Source: Thalassiosira profunda (Eukaryota > Bacillariophyta > Thalassiosirophyceae > Thalassiosirales > Thalassiosiraceae). Taken from it: 10,348 bases of DNA. The stretch's first letter is position 1, and each line of letters opens with the position of its first letter. Position numbers and translations under genes: made by a program. The stretch is from positions 1-10,348 of the forward strand of contig JALLAP010002973.1 of the NCBI GenBank assembly GCA_036939355.1. The letters run 5' to 3'. Of the stretch, positions 1 through 7,066 are shown piece by piece. A model generated the notes under the pieces. It did not search any database. It saw only the letters and a list, made by a program, of their open reading frames with translations, and was not told the DNA's origin.

Positions 1-244
1 GGATCACAGAGCCCGCCGATGTAGAGACCAGGGGAGGAGGCAACCGCTGGCGGGAGGGACAGGGGGCTGCGTTGGTCGGGGTCGGGTCGGGAGCGGAGCG
101 TCGGGGGTGGGAAAAAAATGAAAAGCCAGGCGTGCGGCGTGACGGGTGACAAAGATTCGTGATCACGTGACGGTCACATCCCCTTCCTCTCCTTCTTCTT
201 GTCTCCTGACCTCCCCGCTCCTCTCCCCGCCCTGCCTCGCCACG
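1..244. other. 5' flank and leader of the Rec114-like gene
   Basis: I see no gene here. The first ~110 bases are G-rich on the + strand, followed by a run of seven A's. A CACGTG box with a GTGAC inverted repeat lies at 161-177, about 80 bases before the start codon. The last ~65 bases are strongly pyrimidine-rich, as in many eukaryotic leaders. An ATG at 118 opens a 14-codon frame ending with TGA at 160-162. It would be an upstream ORF only if transcription starts before it, which cannot be judged from the sequence. Confidence 0.6.
161..177. promoter_or_regulatory. CACGTG box fused to GTGAC inverted repeat
   Basis: GATCACGTGA occupies 161-170 and contains the palindrome CACGTG (164-169), the core recognised by bHLH and bZIP factors. 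It runs into GTGACGGTCAC (167-177), a perfect GTGAC/GTCAC inverted repeat around one G. Further GTGAC copies lie at 139-143 and 146-150. The words GATCACGTGA and GTGACGGTC both recur before the membrane-protein gene at 7307-7325. The role as a promoter element is inferred from position and repetition. Confidence 0.45.
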
Positions 245-1177
245 ATGTCCAAACGCACGGCCGCTCCTTCCCCCCACTACTACAACGACGACGGTGTCCG
301 GGAGAGGTGGCCCGTCCTCGTGTACCGCCAAGTGGGGAACGGATGGGAGGTGCTCGACCCGCCGGGCAATGACACTCCCGCGAAGGGAAACGGCCCTAAA
401 AAGGGCAACGGAGCGGCGGTAAATACGCCGGGGGAGGAAATGACCATCGCGCCCCGTCTAGGCTGCATCGAGATCAAGAAGATTCGGATGCGCCTCAAGC
501 TCTTCGAGCAGCACAAGAGGTGGGACCACGACCAGCCCCCGAGCAGGGGGGAGGGCCAGAGGAACGACGCGGGGACCCCAATTGTCAGCGACGAAGACAG
601 CTTCGATTCCAACGCACCTGGATCCTGGAACAACAACGCCCTCGTCGTGCGGCGGGGGAACACCCTCCTGGTGACGATGCGCAGTGGCGCGGGGGCGATG
701 GTCTTCGGCTTCAAGTCCACGCAGGAGTGCCTTGACTTTTGCGACCGGCTGGTGTACCTCAATCGGGATTATTTCTCGCCTCCTTCTAGGGGAGACGAGA
801 AGGAGAACGCGGGGGAGAAGAGGGCGAGGTATGAGGACAATGACGGAAGCATGGGGAATGCACTGTACCAAAGAGAGTTTGGCATGGAGGAGACTAGGAG
901 TTTCAAGCGCCACCGGGGAGATGTCATTCGGGGCAACGATATCTCCGAGCGCAAAATGCTCCTCGCCTCGCAGAGGGAGGAGGGCGGCCTCTGGCTCAAA
1001 GAGGAGGGGCCCGAGATGGCGGAGGAGGCGCAGCAAAGCCAGAAGCAGGAGCAAATCATGTCGTACATTGTCAAGCTCGCGCATTCCGAGGAGTTCCGAG
1101 GGTTCGTGGACGAGATCGAGCGCGGTTTGGAATCCGCTCAGGATACGGCCGCGATTCATTCTGCTTTGGGCGCGTAG
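245..1177 (+). CDS. Rec114-like meiotic recombination protein (PH fold plus C-terminal helix), tentative
   Basis: This is a single-exon frame of 310 aa. The start is the first ATG in frame, at 245, behind a pyrimidine-rich leader. Residues ~22-177 read as a split PH-like domain: strands around WPVLVYRQVGNGWEVLD and IEIKKIRMRLKLF, a disordered linker, then LVVRRGNTLLVTM and MVFGFKS leading into the helix QECLDFCDRLVYL. The middle (~178-265) is charged and probably disordered. The C-terminus (~268-300) contains LAHSEEFRGFVDEIERGL, which resembles the C-terminal helix of Rec114 proteins (pattern L..F..FV..VE..L) that binds MEI4. Rec114 acts with Mei4 and Mer2 to activate Spo11-dependent meiotic double-strand breaks; plant PHS1 is in the same family. 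PH-like N-terminus plus this terminal helix is the Rec114 architecture, and the length is in the usual range. The assignment rests on motif recall, so another PH protein is possible. The gene converges on its neighbour across 83 bp. Confidence 0.6.
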   Translation: MSKRTAAPSPHYYNDDGVRERWPVLVYRQVGNGWEVLDPPGNDTPAKGNGPKKGNGAAVNTPGEEMTIAPRLGCIEIKKIRMRLKLFEQHKRWDHDQPPSRGEGQRNDAGTPIVSDEDSFDSNAPGSWNNNALVVRRGNTLLVTMRSGAGAMVFGFKSTQECLDFCDRLVYLNRDYFSPPSRGDEKENAGEKRARYEDNDGSMGNALYQREFGMEETRSFKRHRGDVIRGNDISERKMLLASQREEGGLWLKEEGPEMAEEAQQSQKQEQIMSYIVKLAHSEEFRGFVDEIERGLESAQDTAAIHSALGA

Positions 1178-1243
1178 AAGTGCATCGGTAGACTGCATGC
1201 GGATTCGGAGCGCAGGCGCATCGATTTGTACACAGATAGACCG

Positions 1244-1263
1244 TAAATGCATGTTTGCATTTA
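1244..1263. repeat. Perfect 8-bp inverted repeat at the convergent gene boundary
   Basis: TAAATGCA (1244-1251) and TGCATTTA (1256-1263) are exact reverse complements separated by the four bases TGTT. The right arm contains the complete stop codon of the minus-strand gene (TAA, complement of 1261-1263). The hairpin lies in the 83-bp gap between two convergent genes, where both transcripts must end. A role in 3'-end formation is inference; an AT-rich palindrome of this size could also be coincidental. Confidence 0.5.
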
Positions 1264-2031
1264 ACCGTCCTTGTACGATCGATCCACGTATTTTGTGGTG
1301 ATGCTCTTGGCAAACTCCCGCCACTCCTCGTCCTTCAGCACCCAAAGCAAGTTCTCCCGCATGGCCCAATCGCACGAGCTCTGCCCCAACGGTATCGTTT
1401 GCGCCAAGGATTGTGTTGCTGTGTGAAACAGAGGCCCATCCTTCGAAGCAATCCAGGTTGCATAGGGCCGGAGCAAATCCACCGCGGCCACCGACCGAAC
1501 GTAGCTTTCTGCCGATGAGAGGAGGAGTGGGTGGGCCATTGCAGTGGTTGGATCGGAGAGCGGAATGTCGATCAGCTTTGTGGGTTGATTGCCGATGATG
1601 CCCATCACGCTTTCCCCCACACTTTGCACCTCGTAGGACTGCCTATTGCCAGCTTTGTGTTCGGCGCTCCTTCGATCTGCAAAGTCTGTCCCAATCAGAA
1701 ATTGATCTCTGTACCACTGCACGGTTGAGAATATGCTTCGATATGTGTCCGAGTCTCTGTCAATAGTGAAGGCTAGCTCTTCACCCCCTTCTGTAGTTTC
1801 GGTTTGCTGCAAATTGTTTCCTTTGTGTTGCGTGGAGGTGATGCTTTTGCTGCTGCTCCCCTGACCCGATGCGCCGGCGTCGTCTGCAGGGGTTGCAACT
1901 CGGGGTGCATCCTGCGTCGGCAGATTGCCACCCTTCAACCCCCGAAGGGCGATCTTGCGCACCTCCTCCACCACCGTCTCGTCCCGCGACAGCTGGGAGA
2001 GGAGATCCTTGACGACGCGATCGCGATCCAT
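1261..2031 (-). CDS. Conserved-looking hypothetical protein, 256 aa
   Basis: I do not recognise this protein. The frame is intronless and starts at ATG 2031 in the strong context GGCCATGG; the codon upstream in frame at 2061 is only GTG. Residues ~1-32 form a charged predicted helix (MDRDRVVKDLLSQLSRDETV...). Residues ~35-85 are low-complexity (Gly, Ser, Thr, Gln) and probably disordered. The rest (~88-256) looks folded, with many aromatic and hydrophobic residues and segments such as YRSIFSTVQWYRDQFL, AMAHPLLLSSAESYVRSV and ENLLWVLKDEEWREFAKSI. There is no signal peptide, membrane span or metal-binding motif. It shares a 190-bp divergent promoter region with TFIIE-alpha and converges on the Rec114-like gene. 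Reality of the gene is supported by the long frame, good start context, lack of competing + strand genes, and a domain-like composition. Confidence 0.7.
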   Translation of the reverse strand: MDRDRVVKDLLSQLSRDETVVEEVRKIALRGLKGGNLPTQDAPRVATPADDAGASGQGSSSKSITSTQHKGNNLQQTETTEGGEELAFTIDRDSDTYRSIFSTVQWYRDQFLIGTDFADRRSAEHKAGNRQSYEVQSVGESVMGIIGNQPTKLIDIPLSDPTTAMAHPLLLSSAESYVRSVAAVDLLRPYATWIASKDGPLFHTATQSLAQTIPLGQSSCDWAMRENLLWVLKDEEWREFAKSITTKYVDRSYKDG

Positions 2032-2221
2032 GGCCGGGGTTGGTCGAAGGCAGAGGCGCACAGTGGAGAGGGCGAATGGGATGGTATGCGGAATGTGATG
2101 GTATGCTGCTCTGCGGCTACTGGGGCCGCGCGGCCTGCTTGGTGCGTGGTGCCGTCGTCAAAAGAGCGAGGCCACTTTCCTTTTTTTTGCAAACCCAGCG
2201 CAGCCAGCACCGACCAACAAC
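2032..2221. promoter_or_regulatory. Divergent promoter region between the hypothetical gene and TFIIE-alpha
   Basis: Only 190 bp separate the two divergent start codons, so both promoters must lie here or overlap. The 10-mer GATGGTATGC occurs twice as a direct repeat, at 2080-2089 and 2097-2106, 17 bp apart, near the centre. A pyrimidine tract with eight T's (~2174-2190) lies just before the TFIIE-alpha start. I see no TATA box. Co-regulation is inferred only from geometry. Confidence 0.5.
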
Positions 2222-3794
2222 ATGGCGGCCGCCGAGGCCCTCATCTCCACCGTCGCCCGGGCCTTCTACGACGACGACGCCGTGTGCCTCGTCGACGTCC
2301 TCCTGCGCGACAAATATTTGCGGGACGACGACATGGCGCCCCGCCTCGGCCTCCCCGCGAAGCAGCTGCGGCGGACGTTGCAATTTTTGGAAGAGGAGCA
2401 TTTGGTCAAGCACGAGCTCGTCGACGATCTGAAGGTGGGGGGCAGCCAGAACACCAAGTTCTGGTACATCGAGTGAGTATTAATGGGGGCGATGCTTGGC
2501 TGCGATAGCAGCGCAGGTGCTCATATCATATGTCAATTCTTATTGATGTGATGCGTTGATGTGTTGCAGCTACAACCACGCAGTGCACGTGATACGCCTG
2601 CGCGTCCACCTCCTCCAGAAGAAGCTCCAAGCGGCCGAGCTCCAAGCCCGGTCGTCCTCCATGTATCTCTGCCCGGGATACAAGACGAAGGTTTGCAATG
2701 GACGGTACAGCGAGACGGACGCCCAGCGGATCATCGATCCCGAGACGGGTTTGTTTTTGTGCCGGGAGTGCTCGAGGACATACGCCAACCATCCCAACCC
2801 GCCGGATAAGAAGGAGTATACGCTGAAGCTATTGGACAATCAGACGGAGCTGAAGAGCGCCGTGGACAACCTCCGGAGGGTGCGGGTACAATTCAGCTCG
2901 AAGGTGGATGCAAATGCTCACCCATTGCGGCAGGGGATCTTCGACCTCCTCCAGCGGGTCCGGGCGGCCCAGGGATCGGAGCCGCTGACGAGCAATCTTC
3001 CCAGCGAAAACATATCCATGGGGATCGGATCGAAGCGGATAGCCGGCACGGGGCGCACCGCGGGCATCTTGCTGAAGAAGCAGCAGAAGCAGGGATTGGT
3101 GGGGGATGGCGTCCCGGGGGGAGGGCATGGAGTGGATGGACCGCACGGGCTCGGGGGACGCAAACGCAACGACGATGACGAGTTGACCTTCCTGAAGAAT
3201 GCCATGGGGCAGGAAATTGCGTTCGAGTTAGAGAGAGGCGGCGGTGCCCGGGCCAACCTCCTCGCGACGCGGGGACGGATGCGCAACAAGCGAATCGACG
3301 CAGCAGCAATGAAGGTTGGCGTGGATCTGGGACTCGTGGCAAAAGTGATCATGGACGAGAGGGAACGCCAACTCAAGAAAAAGCGGGAAGAAGAAGAGAG
3401 GGAGAAAGAGGGGGGCAAGAAGAAGAAGGCAAAGCTAGGGGAGGAACTGCACTTCCTGCGGGACAACCTCGGGATGTCCAACGCGCTGGGCGGCGCAGGG
3501 CCCTCGACAGAGGAGAGGGAGAAGCGTCGATTGGACTACCTGGGGGGCGACGACAATGATTTGATGGAGGAGGAGGCGAAGCGAAAGGCGGGCGAGTCCT
3601 ACTACGTGTCCGACGAGACGGACGAGCTGCGCAACCTGCCCGAGGAGGAGCGGACGGCCGCCTTCCGTGCACAATACAAGGTGCAGATGGACCGGCAGAA
3701 GAAGCTGCTGGGCGTGAACATGCTGGATCCCATACCGTTTCGATCGCAAATGGAGGGCGAGGACGACGAGAGTGTCGACTGGGAGGATGGTTGA
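2222..3794 (+). CDS. GTF2E1: Transcription initiation factor IIE, alpha subunit
   Basis: The CDS joins 2222-2472 and 2570-3794, giving 491 aa, near the human length. TFIIE-alpha enters the RNA polymerase II pre-initiation complex in the nucleus, pairs with TFIIE-beta and recruits and stimulates TFIIH. Residues ~4-95 form the winged-helix domain (FYDDDAVCLVDVLLRD, DMAPRLGLPAKQLRRTL, FWYIDYNHAVHVI), matching the human order. A zinc ribbon follows: C118 and C126, then C148 and C151. The spacing from the second to the third cysteine (21 residues) and the DPETG turn match human, but the first knuckle is C-x7-C rather than C-x2-C. The middle is Gly/Lys-rich with a long charged helix. The protein ends in EGEDDESVDWEDG, resembling the acidic segment with Val and an aromatic that binds the PH domain of TFIIH p62. 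Splicing restores FWYIDYNHAV across the junction. The start is the first ATG. Confidence 0.93.
2473..2569 (+). other. Intron of TFIIE-alpha gene (97 nt)
   Basis: The donor GTGAGT begins at 2473 and the acceptor TTGCAG ends at 2569. The intron interrupts codon 84 after its second base and contains an in-frame TGA at 2474-2476. Removing it joins the winged-helix domain to its continuation, where human TFIIE-alpha also runs on without a break. Confidence 0.93.
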
Positions 3795-4102
3795 GAGGGA
3801 AAGCGGAGACAAACTCGAACAACTGGTAAACCGGGTGAGCACGTAAACTCTTCATGTTCTCCTCATAAAGTGCCCTGCTAGGACCCATTATTCTACCTCT
3901 GATAGCAGTGGTGGCGCTATCTGTAAATACACCGTGAGGTGTTGACAAAGTCAATTAGCCACTTTGGGTGTTATGTTGCGAGGTTGTTTCTTTCGACTCG
4001 TGACTGAGTATTCTGGTTACACGTGACTGAAGTGTCGTTGGCTTTGAGCTGAAATCTGCCACTTTTTCCCGTTTGAGCGCCGCGCCCACGCCGCCTGCCG
4101 CA
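3795..4102. other. Intergenic region: TFIIE-alpha 3' flank and kinesin promoter
   Basis: No gene is visible. The 3' flank holds two small perfect hairpins in a row: GATAGC/GCTATC at 3901-3906 and 3916-3921 (9-base loop), and ACACC/GGTGT at 3929-3933 and 3938-3942 around a GTGA tetraloop. The promoter half has the 9-mer CGTGACTGA twice (3999-4007, 4022-4030), the second copy overlapping a CACGTG box at 4020-4025. No clear AATAAA polyadenylation signal is present. Confidence 0.5.
3999..4030 (+). promoter_or_regulatory. Repeated CGTGACTGA element with CACGTG box before kinesin
   Basis: CGTGACTGA is present at 3999-4007 and 4022-4030, with 23 bp between copy starts. The second copy extends leftward into CACGTGAC (4020-4027). 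The CACGTG lies 83 bp before the ATG at 4103, close to the 81 bp seen between the equivalent box at 164 and the start of the Rec114-like gene. Function is inferred. Confidence 0.4.
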
Positions 4103-4256
4103 ATGGACGACGCGGCCGCCTCCGACGCGGCCGCCTCCCGCCCCGTCAGCGGACACCGTTGGTGTGCCCTCTGTTGCGGAGTTTCGGGTGGAGGGAAATC
4201 CTTTGGACTTGGTTGGCGAGGAGGCCAACGGCAACGACCAACTCAACGAGACAATT
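4103..4256 (+). other. Unresolved N-terminal region of the kinesin gene (frame conflict)
   Basis: The first ATG after the promoter, at 4103 (GCAATGG, good context), starts MDDAAASDAAASRP, but this frame is +1 to the motor frame. The motor frame is open back through 4164 and beyond with coding-like residues (EFRVEGNPLDLV) yet has no ATG before 4257. Possible explanations are a very small intron, a one-base sequence error or variant, or a true start at 4257. A GT-AG segment at 4145-4181 (37 nt, phase 0) would join the frames exactly, but it is about half the size of the other introns. A perfect 15-nt tandem repeat, twice GACGCGGCCGCCTCC, lies at 4109-4138 and encodes DAAAS twice. Confidence 0.55.
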
Positions 4257-7066
4257 ATGGACGACGCGCTGGATATAAATTCGGTGCTGAGCGGGCAGGC
4301 GGACGAAGCGGTGGACCTCGTGGGCGTGTTCGGGCGGAACCTCGGCGCCATGTTCGACGACGCCAACGAGGCGCCGATGGAGCACCTGCGAGGTCCCACC
4401 CCGGACGCGCACGCGACTCGGCCACCGATGGGGAAGCCTCCCAGCGCCGGGCCGAGCGCCACCCGCCCCCCGCTCCCTCCTGGACGGCCTGCGACGGCGG
4501 GGAGCGCGGCGCTCAAATCCACCGGCGACATCGGCCGGAAGCGGGCCGCCCCTCCCACTTCCGAGGACGACAAGCGCCTGAGCGTGTTCCTCCGCGTCCG
4601 GCCCCCGGTCTGCGCCACCGGCAAAAAGGGCCACGCGGGGGCGATGAACACCATCGAGGTCCTCCCCGACCCGACGGGGGGCCCCGAGGCGCTCCCCCAA
4701 ACCATTCGGACGTACCCCCCGCTCGACTCGAACGCCGCCAAGGTCGTCCGGGGCGGGGGCCGGCCCGGCAGCGCCGCATCCTCGTCGAAGAGAACCGCGG
4801 GCTCGTCCAAATCGCTCGTCGACGACGGCAGCAGTCAGGGCGTGGATCCCAACGCCGAAGTTCGCGGCGTCAAGGAGTATGGGTACAGCGGCGTCTTCGG
4901 CCCCAATTCGACCCAGAGCGACGTGTACGCCCGCGTGGCCGCGCCATTAGTGGAGGGGCTGTTCCCGCAAAGCGATAGTGACGATGCCCTCGGCGAGTCG
5001 GCCTTGTTGTTCACGCTGGGGGTGACGAACGCGGGGAAGACGCACACGGTCATGGGCACGGGGTTCGAGACGAAGAAGGGGGGCAAGAAGGCGGCGGAGA
5101 AGGGCGAGTTGAAGCCGGGGCCGGAGTGGGGGATCATCCCGCGGAGTTTGGACCACATGCTCGCGCGCATCGAGGGGATCAACGCGAAGGCGCCGAGCGG
5201 GCCGCAGCTGCAGTTGTACATGAGCTACCTGGAGATTTACAACGAGCAGGTGAGTTGGGGATGCTTGTCCTTGGGTGCTGTTCTGTTGGCTTCCAGTTCA
5301 CTGATGTATGAACTTTCTCCATCCAGATATACGACCTCCTGCCCAACAAAACGGACGCGCCGCGGCGTCCCTGCGACGGCCCGCCCACGCTTAAGTTGCG
5401 CGAGAGCCGCCGCGGTCGCATCTTCGTCCGCGGCCTGGCCCCCCACGCCGTGGGCAACGTCCGGCAGGGGTTGGAGCTGGCGCAAATGGCCAAGACGAAG
5501 CGCCACACGGCCTCCAACAACATCAACGCCACCTCGAGCCGGTCCCACTCCATCTGCCAGCTGGAGATCGCGTACGGCCCCCCTTCGTACGGCAAGCGGA
5601 CGGGCCCGCGGGACAGCGACTTGGATTCCGAATGCGAGACAGACGACGACAGCAGCGTGTGCTCCCGATCGAGCGCGGGCAGCAAGGCGAACAAGGGGCG
5701 GCAGTCCACGATCATCTGGATCGTCGACCTGGCCGGGAGCGAGCGCAGCAAGCGCACCCGCAGCCACACGCGCCACCAAAAGGAGGCGGCCTTGATCAAC
5801 GCCAGCTTGATGAACCTCATTCGCTGCCTTCGCGAGATGCTCAACCACCAGCCGCGCAAGAAGGGCGCTCCGCGGGGCGGCGTGGTGCCCTTCCGCGATT
5901 CCAAGCTGTCGCACATGTTCATGAACCACCTCCAGGGCCCGTCGGCCTCGCGCACCTCGATGGTCGTGAACGTCAACCCCGCCGCGGACGACTACGACGA
6001 AACGCAGCACGTGCTCGGGTACGCCGCCACGGCGCGGAGCGTGACCATCAGCGCCGTGGACTACAACCGGAAGCGCCGCATGTTCGCGAAGGAGGGCAAG
6101 GTGAAGCTGTCGCCGAAGAAGGCCGTGGCGAGCCTCGTCAAGAAGATGTCGCCGAAGAAGCGCAAGGGCGGCGAGGGCAAGGCGTCGGATCCGGCGGCGA
6201 AGCGGCTGCGGAGCAACGGCAGTGCTTCCATTGGCGTGAGCAAGAAGTTGGCGGGACGAAAGCCGGCGCCCAAGCCGTCGCGGGCGGTCAAGAGTTTGGC
6301 CAAGGGCGTGGCCAAGGCGGGAAACGACCACGACGAGCTGGAGCGGCTCCGCGAGGAGAACTTCGAACTGAAGGTGAATGTGGACGACCTCGGCCAGCAG
6401 CTGGCGAGGGTCGAGGCCGAGACGCGAAACGAGGTCGTGGACATGATGGACGCGCAATTGCAGGAGAGCAAGAGTTATTACGAGGAGCGCATCGCGCAGT
6501 TGAAGGAGCAGATCGCCAACCTCCAGTCGACGAAGGCGTCCGACGAGGACAACGAGGCCGAGCTCATGGAGCGCATCGACGAGTGCGAGGAGGAGATGAA
6601 GCGCATGCGGGAAGACCACGCGGCCGAGGTGGAGGACTTGACGGCGACGCACCTCCAGCTGAACAACGAGCACCAGGCGGCGATGGAAGGCCAACGGAAG
6701 GAGCACAAGAAGGAGCTCCGGGCCGAGCAGGAGAAGGGCAGGCGGCTCGAGGAGGAGGCGGGGGCGCTGCGCCACCGCAACGGGGAGCTTGAGGCGAGCC
6801 ACAACGCGGTCTGGGCCAAATACCAGGCACTGCTGGCGGCCCAGCAGGCGTCCCTGAAGGAGGCGGCCAAGGAGAATCCGGCGGTGCCGGACTCGCCCTC
6901 CTACCATAAGCTGTCTCGAAAGAGAATGTCCAACGTGGCAGTGTCGTCGCCCCCGAGCGGCGAGGACATCGTCTCTCCGAAGAAGAAAAAGGGCGGGTGG
7001 TTCAAGAAGTCGCCGGCCAAACTCGACCCTCGCTCGCCTCTCGGAAAGGTGAACACGAAGGATTGA
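4257..7066 (+). CDS. Kinesin-6 family motor protein (KIF20/MKLP2-like)
   Basis: The minimal CDS joins 4257-5249 and 5327-7066, giving 910 aa from the first ATG in the motor frame; translation probably begins earlier (see 4103-4256). Numbering from 4257, the motor spans ~106-580: LSVFLRVRPP, P-loop GVTNAGKT at 255-262, EIYNEQIYDLL at 326-336 across the splice junction, switch I NATSSRSHS at 398-406 and switch II DLAGSER at 465-471. VPFRDSKL, then VVNVNPAADDYDETQHV, is the kinesin-6 signature, as is Asn in the P-loop of KIF20 proteins. Kinesin-6 motors act on antiparallel microtubules of the central spindle in cytokinesis. A basic segment (~577-660), a coiled coil (~665-845) likely for dimerisation, and a basic tail follow. 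Seven Ser-Pro sites flank Lys in several cases (SPKK), suggesting CDK control. Odd points are lysine- and serine-rich motor loop insertions and a diverged stretch after DLAGSER. Confidence 0.9.
5250..5326 (+). other. Intron of kinesin gene (77 nt)
   Basis: The donor is CAG|GTGAGT at 5250 and the acceptor TCCAG ends at 5326, phase 0. Splicing yields EIYNEQIYDLL, a nearly invariant kinesin motor string, so both ends are well fixed. An earlier TTCCAG at 5291-5296 is not the site used for this product. Confidence 0.95.

Noticed and set aside
78..111. G-quadruplex or telomere-like GGGTC runs
   Set aside because: The G-runs are interrupted by an 11-base gap, so four closely spaced runs are not available, and the array is too short for telomeric repeats.
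146..244. N-terminal extension of the Rec114-like frame
   Set aside because: The upstream in-frame codon at 146 is GTG, not ATG, and the added residues are a Ser/Pro-rich translation of the pyrimidine-rich leader.
458..1375. A 305-codon minus-strand open frame opposite the Rec114-like gene
   Set aside because: It has a biased Leu/Arg-rich composition and no domain. It would overlap both the + strand gene and the 1261-2031 gene.
3373..3954. Minus-strand open frames opposite the TFIIE-alpha 3' half
   Set aside because: They are Ser/Pro/Arg-rich shadows of a charged coding region, with no recognisable domain.
4113..4135. Two GCGGCCGC sites resembling cloning-vector sites
   Set aside because: They arise from the in-frame 15-nt tandem repeat encoding DAAAS twice. 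No vector sequence surrounds them.
4073..4978. A 301-codon + strand frame overlapping the kinesin motor
   Set aside because: Beyond the first ~14 codons after ATG 4103 it is Arg/Gly/Pro-rich out-of-frame sequence, while the other frame encodes the motor. Only its start is discussed as a possible kinesin N-terminus.
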